A DNA stretch of 46,605 nt from an uncultured Bacteroidales bacterium (GTDB taxonomy: Bacteria; Bacteroidota; Bacteroidia; Bacteroidales; Bacteroidaceae), in NCBI GenBank assembly GCA_902789725.1, contig CADAPC010000016.1, positions 1 to 46,605 of the forward strand, written 5' to 3'. Positions 25,278 to 33,672 of this stretch are shown piece by piece. Every line of letters begins with the position of its first letter. The first letter of the stretch is position 1. The notes under the pieces were generated by a model that saw nothing but the letters and a program-made list of their open reading frames with translations, was not told the DNA's origin and made no database searches. The translations under genes were made by a program, and so were the position numbers.

Positions 25278-26741
25278 ATGAAGATAGGATTCGACAATGA
25301 AAAGTACTTGAAGATTCAGTCCGAGCACATTCGGGAACGAATTGCCCAGTTTGATGGCAAACTCTATTTGGAGTTAGGTGGCAAATTATTTGACGACCAC
25401 CATGCATCGCGTGTGTTGCCTGGTTTCAAGCCAGACAGCAAGCTGAGAATGTTTGCTCAGTTGAGAGATAGTCTTGAGATTGTGATTGTGATTAGTGCAG
25501 AGGACATTGAAAAGAATAAGATGCGAGCTGACTTGGGCATTACGTACGATGAAGATGTTCTTCGGTTGAGAGACGAATTTATGAGTCGTGACTTTTATGT
25601 CGGTTCTGTAGTGATAACCCATTACGACGGACAGCGCGCCGCTGACCAATTCCGCCATCGCTTAGAGCGCATGGGCATCAAATCCTATTTTCATTATCTA
25701 ATTGATGGCTACCCTCACAATGTGGAGCTGATAGCCTCGGACGAGGGTTTCGGAAAGAACGACTATGTAGAGACTACACGTCCGCTGGTGATTGTCACCG
25801 CTCCGGGTCCTGGCAGTGGTAAGATGGCTGTGTGTCTGAGTCAATTATATGGCGAAAACAAGCGCGGCATTCGTGCGGGGTATGCAAAGTTTGAGACCTT
25901 CCCAGTGTGGAACCTCCCTTTGAAGCATCCTGTAAATATTGCCTACGAGGCTGCAACGGCCGACTTGAATGATGTGAATATGATTGACCCCTTCCATTTT
26001 GATGCCTACGGAAAGGTGGCCATTAACTATAACCGTGACATTGAGATTTTCCCCGTGTTGAATGCGCTTTTTGAAGGCATTTATGGAGAAAACCCTTATA
26101 AGTCGCCGACTGACATGGGCGTGAACATGGTCGGATTCTGCATTTCAGATGATGATGTTTGCTGTCAGGCATCGAAAGATGAAATCATTCGCCGCTATTA
26201 CGATGCAACTAATAAATTGGCTGACGGAGCATGCAATGAAAATGAGGTGAGTAAGATTCAGTTGCTCTTCAATCAAGCAAAAATCACCACATCCACCCGT
26301 AAGGTTACGGTAGCTGCTAATGAACGGAAAGCACAGACGGGTGTGCACTGCGCTGCTATGGAAATGGAAGATGGCACAATCATCACTTCCAAAACAGGTG
26401 CGCTGCTGGGCTGCTGTGCCGCTTTGCTGCTCAATGTGATGAAATATTTGGCGGGTATTGACGATGATGCTAAATTGATTCCGCAGAGCATGATAGAACC
26501 CATACAAAAGACAAAAATTGAATATCTGGGTGGGCAAAATCCACGTCTGCACACTGACGAGGTGTTGGTGGCCATTTCGGTGCTCTCACAGCACGATGAG
26601 AACTGCCGTCATGCACTCGAACAACTGCCAAAACTTCGTGGATGTCAGATGCACAGCACGGTCATGTTAGGCGAAGTGGATAGGAAAATTCTGAAGAAAC
26701 TGGGTTGCGGTCTTACTTGCGACCCTGTGAAGAAAAAGTGA
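25278..26741 (+). CDS. DUF1846 family protein
   Basis: The 487-aa cytoplasmic protein has typical DUF1846 length. The start MKIGFDNEKYLKIQSEHIRE, the block VIVTAPGPGSGKMAVCLSQLY (a P-loop-like glycine-rich segment), PVNIAYEAATADLNDVNMID and YKSPTDMGVNMVGFC are characteristic. The family is widespread in Firmicutes and Bacteroidetes. A structure is known from streptococci, but the function is not established as far as I know. The glycine-rich loop suggests nucleotide or cofactor binding (inference). It is transcribed alone. Confidence 0.9.
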   Translation: MKIGFDNEKYLKIQSEHIRERIAQFDGKLYLELGGKLFDDHHASRVLPGFKPDSKLRMFAQLRDSLEIVIVISAEDIEKNKMRADLGITYDEDVLRLRDEFMSRDFYVGSVVITHYDGQRAADQFRHRLERMGIKSYFHYLIDGYPHNVELIASDEGFGKNDYVETTRPLVIVTAPGPGSGKMAVCLSQLYGENKRGIRAGYAKFETFPVWNLPLKHPVNIAYEAATADLNDVNMIDPFHFDAYGKVAINYNRDIEIFPVLNALFEGIYGENPYKSPTDMGVNMVGFCISDDDVCCQASKDEIIRRYYDATNKLADGACNENEVSKIQLLFNQAKITTSTRKVTVAANERKAQTGVHCAAMEMEDGTIITSKTGALLGCCAALLLNVMKYLAGIDDDAKLIPQSMIEPIQKTKIEYLGGQNPRLHTDEVLVAISVLSQHDENCRHALEQLPKLRGCQMHSTVMLGEVDRKILKKLGCGLTCDPVKKK

Positions 26742-26773
26742 TAAGGATTTTCTCAATTAGTACCTTCGATGTA

Positions 26774-26834
26774 CCCTAAGGTTGCCCTAAGGTTGCCCTA
26801 AGGTTTAAAACCTGAGGTAAACTTTGAGGTAATC
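26774..26834. repeat. 11-bp direct repeats behind the DUF1846 gene
   Basis: CCCTAAGGTTG occurs three times head to tail (26774, 26785, and 26796 with a final T). TGAGGTAAACTT and TGAGGTAATCTT follow. It lies between the DUF1846 stop and the HAD gene on the opposite strand. Confidence 0.85.
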
Positions 26835-26841
26835 TTGCCTT

Positions 26842-27591
26842 TTAGTTCTCTTCTAACAGTGCTGTCAGTCGCTCAAACGTCATACCCTCGAAGCTGTCAA
26901 GCACATAGTTGCATTTGTCCTTGATTTCTTCCTTGGTGTGTCCAGTAGGAAGCCCGATGGTGAAGATGCCGGACGACATACCTGCTTGCAACCCTGTGTA
27001 GGCATCCTCAAACACGACGCACTCGTCAATGTCGGCATTGAACACCTTAGCCCCTTGAAGGTAGCAATCGGGGGCGGGCTTAGAGGCGGTGAAATCTTCA
27101 GCAGTCAGCACTTTGTCAAACAGCGCGTCGAAATCGGGTATCTGTAGTTTCACACTCTCCATTTTAGGAATGTTAGAACTGGTCACTAAGGCACATTTTA
27201 CCCCATTGCGCTTTAAGTCGTTGATGAATGCAAGCGCTCCCGGATAGAAAGCATATTTCATCTGAGCTTCGTAGGCATTCAGCCCTTCGGTAATTTCGGC
27301 CTGCCACTGAGGATTGGGGAAATATGTGCTGAAAATCTGTGTGAGGGTGGTGCCTTTAATAAGGTATTCCAGCCGAGGTACATCGGGACGATACTTTCTG
27401 GCTGTCGCTCCCCAAAAGATGGAGTATTGGTCTTCGGTATCTACCAACGTGCCGTCCAAGTCGAACAGCGCCACTTTCAGCCTACGACGGCGAGGTACAT
27501 TTCGGTCGCCTTTCACAAACAGCTCGCCCCAAGGCATAGCGGTCTTCTCATCTTCTATATCTTCGTTTCTTTTTGTCCAAAAAGTTGCCAT
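26842..27591 (-). CDS. HAD-superfamily phosphatase (beta-phosphoglucomutase-like)
   Basis: This 249-aa protein has motif I FDLDGTLVDTE (Asp44, Asp46), the C1 cap domain, motif II VTSSN, motif III Lys in TASKPAPDCYLQGAK, and motif IV VVFEDAYTGLQAG. The pattern KPxPD...FED places it among the PGMB/CbbY-like HADs that act on sugar phosphates. An unusual basic 38-residue N-terminal extension precedes the HAD fold, and the start is ordinary ATG 27591 with a -7 box upstream. The substrate is not determinable here. Confidence 0.88.
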   Translation of the reverse strand: MATFWTKRNEDIEDEKTAMPWGELFVKGDRNVPRRRRLKVALFDLDGTLVDTEDQYSIFWGATARKYRPDVPRLEYLIKGTTLTQIFSTYFPNPQWQAEITEGLNAYEAQMKYAFYPGALAFINDLKRNGVKCALVTSSNIPKMESVKLQIPDFDALFDKVLTAEDFTASKPAPDCYLQGAKVFNADIDECVVFEDAYTGLQAGMSSGIFTIGLPTGHTKEEIKDKCNYVLDSFEGMTFERLTALLEEN

Positions 27592-27610
27592 AGTTTATTC
27601 TTTTCTGCTG

Positions 27611-27618
27611 CAAATATA
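27611..27618 (-). promoter_or_regulatory. -7 box of the HAD gene
   Basis: Minus-strand TATATTTG, 19 bp before ATG 27591, followed by GCA. No proper TTTG upstream. Confidence 0.5.
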
Positions 27619-27725
27619 GATAAAATTTCCGAAATATGAGCCAGACGAGATAAAGAATTATGTTTTCTTTAGAGGTAAGGCAGGAAAAACCTTTAAATTC
27701 TAATGGTTAACTCACAACTTTTTCA

Positions 27726-27733
27726 TATCTTTG
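27726..27733 (+). promoter_or_regulatory. -7 box of the exported nitroreductase gene
   Basis: TATCTTTG, 31 bp before ATG 27765. The -33 element is not obvious. Confidence 0.5.
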
Positions 27734-27764
27734 TGGCGATTTTTTAACTAAAAACCACAACACA

Positions 27765-28394
27765 ATGAAACAAATTGCATTATTGGCAGTTGCACTGCTT
27801 ATGGGCACAACGTGTTTGGCCCAAACTCAAAATCTTCCTAAGCCTAATCTTCAGCGTCAGACTCTGACGGTGATGGAAATGTTCCAGCAGCGTAAGTCTG
27901 TTCGCGAGTACAGTGCGAAAGACCTCTCCGAACAGGACTTGAGCGACCTCTTGTGGGCCGCCATTGGCGTGAACCGTGCAAACGGTAATCTTACTGCTCC
28001 TACGGCCATGAACCGTCAGGAAATCTTGCTCTACGTCTTCTCACGCCAAGGAGTGTGCTTGTATAATTCCAAAGCGCATTCGCTGACACAAGTGGCAGAA
28101 GGTGACCATCGCGACATTCTTGCAGGCTTTCAGAGCTTTGCAAAGGAGGCTCCTGTGAATTTGTTGATGGTGGGCGACTTTGATAGATTTGGCTCTAAAG
28201 ATGCTCATGCACAGTCTATGGTGTCGATGGATGCAGGTTATGTAAGCCAAAACATCGACCTTTTCTGTGCAGCTGCAGGACTCGCAACTGTGCCTCGTGC
28301 CACGATGGATATTGCAGCCATTAAGAACCTCCTCAAACTGAATGAGAATCAGGTGCCTCTGCTGAACAACCCTGTAGGTTATCCTAAGGAATAG
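27765..28394 (+). CDS. Exported nitroreductase-family protein
   Basis: This 209-aa protein has a signal peptide (MKQIALLAVALLMGTTCLAQ). It shows nitroreductase features: the FMN-contacting QQRKSVREYSAKDLSEQDLSD, the PTAMNRQE region, and DAGYVSQNIDLFCAAAGLAT before the C-terminal FMN segment GYP. It would use FMN to reduce an unknown compound in the periplasm. With the flavin reductase-like protein at 18426 it is the second exported flavoprotein in the window. Transcribed alone. Confidence 0.87.
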   Translation: MKQIALLAVALLMGTTCLAQTQNLPKPNLQRQTLTVMEMFQQRKSVREYSAKDLSEQDLSDLLWAAIGVNRANGNLTAPTAMNRQEILLYVFSRQGVCLYNSKAHSLTQVAEGDHRDILAGFQSFAKEAPVNLLMVGDFDRFGSKDAHAQSMVSMDAGYVSQNIDLFCAAAGLATVPRATMDIAAIKNLLKLNENQVPLLNNPVGYPKE

Positions 28395-28479
28395 GCATTG
28401 AGCGCGCGTTGATTCAGCAGCACTCCATATTCTGTAACCGAATCTTCATCGCTTTGTAACCATATCGTAACAGTTTATT

Positions 28480-28511
28480 TTTGGCTGTGTGGTGGAATCG
28501 CTGTAATTTTG
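28480..28511 (+). promoter_or_regulatory. Promoter of the phosphate transport operon
   Basis: TTTG (28480-28483), 20 bp, TAATTTTG (28504-28511). It lies inside the longer open frame and so fixes the start of the transporter at 28538. Confidence 0.75.
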
Positions 28512-28537
28512 CACTCAAAAAATTAATAGCGACAATA

Positions 28538-30244
28538 ATGGAACAAAGTTACACGATGATTGCCTTGCGAGTTCTGGGGGCATTAGGGTTATTAATCTTC
28601 GGGATGAAGATGATGAGTGAGGCTCTGCAAAAAATGGCAGGCCCGCAGTTGAGGTACATTTTAGCAAAGATGACAACGAACCGGTTGACAGGAATGTTGA
28701 CCGGTACTTTTGTTACTTGTGCCGTACAATCTTCCTCAGCCACAACGGTGATGACTGTCTCGTTTGTGAGTGCAGGACTGCTGACATTGGCTCAGGCCAT
28801 CTCTATCATCATGGGAGCGAACATTGGCACAACGCTCACGGCTTGGATTATGTCGTTAGGCTATTCGGTCGATCTTACCAATGTGGTCTTTCCTGCATTT
28901 TTCGTCGGCATGATATTGATTTACAGGAAAAGCCACCGTTACGTGGGCGATTTCCTTTTTGGCATAGCTTTCCTTTTTCTTTCGTTGGTGATGCTCAGTG
29001 CTGCAGGTCGTGACTTGGATTTGGAGCATAACGAAGCGGCCGTTCAGTTCTTTGCATCGTTCGACACTGGTAGCCATTTGACCATCGTGGCTTTCCTTGC
29101 TATAGGCACCTTAATAACGGGCGTGGTGCAATCTTCTGCGGCAGTGATGGCCATCACCATCCTGCTTTGTTCCACGGGAGTGTTGCCCATCTATTTGGGA
29201 ATAGCATTGGTCATGGGAGAGAATATCGGCACTACGGCAACGGCCAACCTGGCCGCTTTGGGTGCTGGTGTAGAGGCGCGACGTGCTGCATTGGCACACT
29301 TGCTGTTTAATGTGTTTGGCGTGGTTTGGGTGCTCATTGTGTTCTATCCCTTTGTCAATATGGTGTGTCGGCTTGTAGGGTACGACCCGGCAGTGGGTGG
29401 GCAAGTGGAACAGCTGCCCGTAGTGTTGGCCATGTTCCATACGTGCTTCAATGTGACTAATACAGCCATTCTCATTTGGTTTGTGCCCCAGATGGTTCGT
29501 GTGGTCTCGTGGCTTTTGCCTGGCAAGGAAACTCATCATCCGGACGATTTCCGTTTGCAATATATTCAAACCAACCTTGTACAAACTCCTGAAATTGCTG
29601 TTCTTCAAGCCAAAAAAGAGACAGCTCGCTTTGCCGAAAATATTCACCAAATGTTCGAGCGTGTGCAGCAGATGCTCACAATGGACGATTCCAAACTGTT
29701 TGCAAAATCCTATGCTTGGGTGGAACAAGAAGAAGATGTGTCCGACCGCATGGAAATAGAAATTGCTCGCTATTTGGAGAAAGTGAGTAATGATCATCTG
29801 AGTGACGAGACGAAACAGAAAATTCGGCAGATGTTGCGTGAGGTGGGCGAGCTGGAATCTATCGGAGACGCATGTTATAATTTGGCGCGCACGCTTCAAC
29901 GGCGAGCACAGAGTGGACGAAAATTTACGTCTCAGCAAACAAGCGATTTGCAAGAAATGATGACGCTTTGCGACCATGCCCTTCGCCAAATGTGTGTAGT
30001 GATGCACGGTCATCGTTATGAACATGACATTCGTGAGACATTCCGTATAGAGAATGACATCAACGCTTTGCGCGACCGTTTGAAGAGAGCAAATATTGTG
30101 GCGGTGAACAATCATCAGTATGACTATGCTGTTGGCACCATGTTTGGCGATCTTGTGGGTGAATTAGAAAAGCTTGGTGACTATGTTGTTAATGTTGTGC
30201 AAGCGAGATTTGGAAAAAAATTCGTAACTTTGCACTCTGTATGA
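28538..30244 (+). CDS. Na+/phosphate cotransporter (NptA/PNaS family) with PhoU-like domain
   Basis: The 568-aa inner-membrane protein has two inverted repeats of the Na/Pi-cotransporter domain, each with the QSSSATT-type motif (VQSSSATTVMTVSF near residue 66, VQSSAAVMAITI near residue 198) and GANIGTT / GENIGTT. The C-terminal 200 residues are soluble helices of the PhoU kind (MLREVGELESIGDACYNLARTL). It should take up inorganic phosphate with sodium. The stop overlaps the next start by 4 bp (ATGA), so it is coupled to the two-component genes. Confidence 0.93.
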   Translation: MEQSYTMIALRVLGALGLLIFGMKMMSEALQKMAGPQLRYILAKMTTNRLTGMLTGTFVTCAVQSSSATTVMTVSFVSAGLLTLAQAISIIMGANIGTTLTAWIMSLGYSVDLTNVVFPAFFVGMILIYRKSHRYVGDFLFGIAFLFLSLVMLSAAGRDLDLEHNEAAVQFFASFDTGSHLTIVAFLAIGTLITGVVQSSAAVMAITILLCSTGVLPIYLGIALVMGENIGTTATANLAALGAGVEARRAALAHLLFNVFGVVWVLIVFYPFVNMVCRLVGYDPAVGGQVEQLPVVLAMFHTCFNVTNTAILIWFVPQMVRVVSWLLPGKETHHPDDFRLQYIQTNLVQTPEIAVLQAKKETARFAENIHQMFERVQQMLTMDDSKLFAKSYAWVEQEEDVSDRMEIEIARYLEKVSNDHLSDETKQKIRQMLREVGELESIGDACYNLARTLQRRAQSGRKFTSQQTSDLQEMMTLCDHALRQMCVVMHGHRYEHDIRETFRIENDINALRDRLKRANIVAVNNHQYDYAVGTMFGDLVGELEKLGDYVVNVVQARFGKKFVTLHSV

Positions 30245-30996
30245 GACAAAAAAAGATACTTGTTGTTGATGACGAGCGCGATTTGTGCGACATACTGCTT
30301 TTCAACCTGCGTTTTAATGGCTATTGGGCTGAGGCCTGCTGCTCGGCCGAAGAAGCTATAGAAAAAATAGAAGAATTGAAAAGTGGTAAATTGGCGAAAC
30401 ATGCAGCTTCCAATGCGTCGAATGACATGGGTGGTTTCACCTCTCCGCCATTCGACTTGTGCTTGCTCGATGTGATGATGCCGGGAATGTCGGGGTTTGA
30501 ATTGGCGGCGCGATGGAAAGCGGAGGAATGTACATCGCAAATACCAATCATTTTTCTGACAGCTAAGGATTCGGAAGATGATACGCTTCATGGCTTTGAT
30601 TTGGGCGCTGACGATTACGTAACCAAACCCTTTTCGGTTCGTGAGGTGATGGCGAGAGTAAAAGCTGTGCTCAACCGTTCCGTAACAAGAGGGGAGGAAT
30701 TGCAGAGCATGCTTGCTTATGAAGGGCTGCTGATTGACTTGCAGCAGAAGACTGTCTCTGTGGACGAAGAAATGATAGAACTGACAAAGACAGAGTTCGA
30801 ACTCCTGTACTTGCTCCTCAGTCATAGTGGCAGGGTTTTTAGCAGACAGGAACTGATTGAGGCTGTGTGGCCAAGGGATGTCATCGTCACCAGCCGAACA
30901 GTTGATGTGAACCTTGCCCGGTTGCGCAAGAAGTTGGGCCGTTACTCGGGTTGCATTGTTGCACGCCAAGGATTTGGCTATTTATTCGAGAAATGA
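30241..30996 (+). CDS. OmpR/PhoB-type response regulator
   Basis: The 251-aa protein has a receiver domain (Asp10/Asp11, phosphoacceptor Asp77 in LLDVMMPG, Lys in DDYVTKPF) and a C-terminal winged helix (about 150-250: ELTKTEFELLYLLLSHSGRVFSRQELIEAVW, TVDVNLARLRKKLG). Unusually, about 20 extra residues (46-69, AKHAASNASNDMGG region) sit between helix 2 and the phosphoacceptor strand. Coupling to the phosphate transporter and a PhoR-like kinase suggests control of phosphate starvation genes. It overlaps both neighbours by 4 bp. Confidence 0.92.
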   Translation: MRQKKILVVDDERDLCDILLFNLRFNGYWAEACCSAEEAIEKIEELKSGKLAKHAASNASNDMGGFTSPPFDLCLLDVMMPGMSGFELAARWKAEECTSQIPIIFLTAKDSEDDTLHGFDLGADDYVTKPFSVREVMARVKAVLNRSVTRGEELQSMLAYEGLLIDLQQKTVSVDEEMIELTKTEFELLYLLLSHSGRVFSRQELIEAVWPRDVIVTSRTVDVNLARLRKKLGRYSGCIVARQGFGYLFEK

Positions 30997-31919
30997 AAAA
31001 AATGAGTGAAGGACGAAAGATGTGGGGCAGCGTGATGGTGATATTCGCTGTCTATGCAGCCATTTTCATTGCATTTGAGGACTATGACCGCAAATTTATC
31101 ATGCCATTCAACGAGGTCAGCGATTGGCATTTGCTGGTGTTCTCTTTAGTGGTCATGACAGGCTTAGGGTTGCTGCTTTTGCACTATGCGCGCAGGATGG
31201 ATGAACGCATCAGCCGCGAACAGGAAATGAAGGAAAGCCGCATGCGTCGAGAACTAACCCAGAATATTGCGCATGAGCTGAAAACTCCTGTGGCAAGTAT
31301 CTTGGGATATACAGAGACCATACTTGATGCTCCCCACATGGATGAGACTACCCGCATGCAATTTGTGGTTCGCACCCATGCTCAGGCGCAGCGTCTGACT
31401 GCATTGTTGCAAGACATTTCTACGCTGAACCGTATGGACTACGCTGCCGATGTGCTCACGATGGATAGAGTGGATGTGGCAAGTCTGTTTGCTGACATCG
31501 CAGAAGAAACGGCGCTGGCTTTTGAACAAAAGCAGATGAAGCTTTTTAATAGTCTGCCTCAAGACATTGTTGTCCGAGGCAACACGTCGCTTCTCTACAG
31601 TGTGTTTCGCAATCTGGTGGATAATGCCTTGAACTATGCTGGTAAGGGCACTGTGGTGGAAGTCTATGCTGTTGAGGAGGATGATTGTTGGCATTTCACC
31701 TTTGCCGACCATGGCGTGGGCATTCCTCCTGAACATTTGCCACGCATCTTCGAGCGTTTCTATCGCATTGATAAGGGTCGCAGCCGTTCTCTTGGAGGTA
31801 CGGGGCTTGGACTGGCTATTGTAAAAAATGCCGTCTTGCTTCATGGTGGCACTATCACGGTTCGCCCCACAGAGGGAGGTGGAATCACTTTCGAATTCTC
31901 TTTGAAAAAGAAACGATGA
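30993..31919 (+). CDS. PhoR-like sensor histidine kinase
   Basis: From ATG 30993 the protein has 308 aa. Two membrane helices (about 11-27 and 47-64) enclose a short periplasmic loop. It has no PAS or HAMP domain. The H-box is ELTQNIAHELKTPVAS (His94), the N-box FRNLVDNALNYA, then FADHGVGIPP, FERFYRID and GGTGLGLAIVKN. The start is chosen for its ATGA overlap with the regulator gene. The very small sensor part suggests that it listens through the membrane, perhaps to the adjacent transporter or its PhoU domain, as PhoR does. That is inference. Confidence 0.92.
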   Translation: MKKMSEGRKMWGSVMVIFAVYAAIFIAFEDYDRKFIMPFNEVSDWHLLVFSLVVMTGLGLLLLHYARRMDERISREQEMKESRMRRELTQNIAHELKTPVASILGYTETILDAPHMDETTRMQFVVRTHAQAQRLTALLQDISTLNRMDYAADVLTMDRVDVASLFADIAEETALAFEQKQMKLFNSLPQDIVVRGNTSLLYSVFRNLVDNALNYAGKGTVVEVYAVEEDDCWHFTFADHGVGIPPEHLPRIFERFYRIDKGRSRSLGGTGLGLAIVKNAVLLHGGTITVRPTEGGGITFEFSLKKKR

Positions 31920-31971
31920 TGTTGGTGGCAATTACCCCACAGTTTTGTCGCTTGTAACGTGGGTATATTCG

Positions 31972-32015
31972 ATGCGAGGTACATGCGAGGTACATGCGAG
32001 GTACATGCGAGGTAC
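31972..32015. repeat. Four perfect 11-bp direct repeats
   Basis: ATGCGAGGTAC is repeated four times without interruption, 52 bp after the kinase stop. The rest of the gap up to 32160 holds no gene that I can support. Confidence 0.95.
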
Positions 32016-32162
32016 TCCCTTGGTGCTTATGCCTATTATTTTGTGCTCTCGTCAGTGGTGCTGTGAACCTCCCAAAAGGGGTGGAAGATGGAATAAAGTT
32101 TCCTCAAAATTGGAACGTATGGGTGGAAAATTGATTTTTCTTCTAATTTTTTTCCTTTTTAT

Positions 32163-32193
32163 TTTGTTTTCTTCCTAAAATGTGCTACCTTTG
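32163..32193 (+). promoter_or_regulatory. Promoter of tRNA-Pro
   Basis: TTTG (32163-32166), exactly 19 bp, TACCTTTG (32186-32193), the best consensus match in the window. Confidence 0.85.
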
Positions 32194-32233
32194 CACCCGA
32201 TTTCAGAAGAGCTCAATGCTCCATGAGGTCAAT

Positions 32234-32307
32234 CGGGAAGTAGCGCAGTTGGTTAGCGTACGCGTCTGGGGGGCGCGTGGTCGCCAGTTCGAGTCTGGTC
32301 TTCCCGA
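32234..32307 (+). tRNA. tRNA-Pro, anticodon GGG
   Basis: A complete cloverleaf of 74 nt. The acceptor stem CGGGAAG/CTTCCCG is perfect. The D stem GCGC/GCGT has one G-U pair, and the anticodon stem CGCGT/GCGCG has one. The anticodon loop is CTGGGGG (anticodon GGG, G37), and the T loop is TTCGAGT. CCA is not encoded. A consensus promoter precedes it and a hairpin follows. Confidence 0.96.
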
Positions 32308-32318
32308 CGAAGATAAAG

Positions 32319-32355
32319 CAAGAGTGGTGTTTCTGGATACCACTCTTGTTTTGGT
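32319..32355 (+). terminator. Terminator after tRNA-Pro
   Basis: CAAGAGTGGT (32319-32328) pairs perfectly with ACCACTCTTG (32339-32348), followed by TTTTGG. The tRNA is thus a separate unit from the radical-SAM gene. Confidence 0.82.
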
Positions 32356-32373
32356 TTCATGCAATAAAGGAGT

Positions 32374-33672
32374 ATGCTGACAGAAAAGACCATGGAGAAA
32401 TTGCGCATACTGGCGGAATCGGCAAAGTATGATGTGTCGTGTTCCTCCAGCGGAACAGTGCGTGGTGGTAAGCAAGGCATGGTGGGCAACACAGTGGGCG
32501 GTGTAGGCATCTGTCATTCGTTTGCTGATGACGGGCGGTGCATCTCGCTGCTGAAGGTGATGCTCACCAACTATTGCATGTACGATTGTGCCTATTGTGT
32601 GAACCGACGCAGCAATGACATTCCACGAGCGACATTGGCCGTGCACGAGCTGGTGGAGATTGTGATGGAATTTTATCGCAGGAACTACATCGAGGGTTTG
32701 TTCCTGAGCAGTGGGGTGGTGCGCAATCCTGATTATACGATGGAGCGGCTGGTGGCTATAGCGCGTGACTTGCGAACTGTGCATCGATTTAATGGTTACA
32801 TTCATTTGAAGAGCATTCCTGGAGCCAGTGGAGAACTGATGAGTGAAGCGGGACGGTATGCCGACCGCATGAGTGTGAACATTGAAATTCCCAAAGAAGA
32901 ATCGCTGAAGCTGTTGGCACCTGAGAAAGATCACCAGAGCGTTTTCCAACCCATGCAGTTTGTGCAGCAAAGGGTGTTGGAAAATCAGGAGGACCGCAAG
33001 CGTCTGAGGCGTGTGCCGCGCTTTGTCCCTGCAGGGCAGAGCACACAAATGATTGTTGGTGCAACGGCCGATACTGACCGTGACATTCTGCACATGTCAT
33101 CTGTCATGTATAGTCAACCCACCATTCGGCGTGTGTATTATTCGGGTTATGTGAGTGTGAATACCTACGACCCACGTTTGCCTGTGTTGAAACAGCCTCC
33201 GTTGGTGCGCGAAAACCGCCTTTATCAGGCCGATTGGCTCATGAGGTTCTATCAGTTTAGTGTGGAGGAAATTGTGGATGAGGCTAATGCGAACCTCGAC
33301 CTGGAAGTGGACCCGAAGTTGGCTTGGGCTTTAAGGCATCCTGAACAATTTCCTGTAGATATCAACAGGGATGACTACGAGAAAATCTTACGAGTGCCAG
33401 GCATCGGGGTGAAGTCGGCAGTGCTGATTGTCAATTCCCGACGTTTTAACCGCATCACATCCTACCATCTGAAAAAGATGGGGGTGGTGATGAAGAAGGC
33501 AAAGTATTTTATCACCTGCCATGAATTGACAGATGGTTATGCCAATCCGATTGTGGGCATTAATGAACTTCACCCAGAACGCCTGAAACCGTTGCTGGTT
33601 TCAAAGGCTCAGCAGAAAAAGGCGGCAGATGAATTACAACTGAATCTAAATTTTGAAGAAGAACCATGTTAG
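32374..33672 (+). CDS. Putative DNA modification/repair radical SAM protein (TIGR03916-type)
   Basis: This 432-aa protein has a radical-SAM cluster motif in NYCMYDCAYC (Cys68, Cys72, Cys75) and spore-photoproduct-lyase-like flanks. Near the C-terminus is a helix-hairpin-helix DNA-binding motif (ILRVPGIGVKSAVLIVNSRRF region). The family has been proposed to act in DNA repair or modification; the reaction is not known. AAAGGAG ends 1 bp before ATG 32374, an unusually close Shine-Dalgarno, so ATG 32392 is an alternative. It overlaps its partner gene by 7 bp. Confidence 0.9.
   Translation: MLTEKTMEKLRILAESAKYDVSCSSSGTVRGGKQGMVGNTVGGVGICHSFADDGRCISLLKVMLTNYCMYDCAYCVNRRSNDIPRATLAVHELVEIVMEFYRRNYIEGLFLSSGVVRNPDYTMERLVAIARDLRTVHRFNGYIHLKSIPGASGELMSEAGRYADRMSVNIEIPKEESLKLLAPEKDHQSVFQPMQFVQQRVLENQEDRKRLRRVPRFVPAGQSTQMIVGATADTDRDILHMSSVMYSQPTIRRVYYSGYVSVNTYDPRLPVLKQPPLVRENRLYQADWLMRFYQFSVEEIVDEANANLDLEVDPKLAWALRHPEQFPVDINRDDYEKILRVPGIGVKSAVLIVNSRRFNRITSYHLKKMGVVMKKAKYFITCHELTDGYANPIVGINELHPERLKPLLVSKAQQKKAADELQLNLNFEEEPC

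Noticed and set aside
28481..28537. Earlier start for the phosphate transporter
   Set aside because: It would place the promoter elements inside the coding sequence; ATG 28538 gives the normal N-terminus.
30225..30232. TAACTTTG as a separate promoter for the response regulator
   Set aside because: It lies in the coding end of the transporter without a -33 TTTG, and the ATGA overlap favours co-transcription. It could still be an internal promoter.
26774..32015. CRISPR-like arrays at 26774 and 31972
   Set aside because: The 11-bp units follow each other directly with no spacers.
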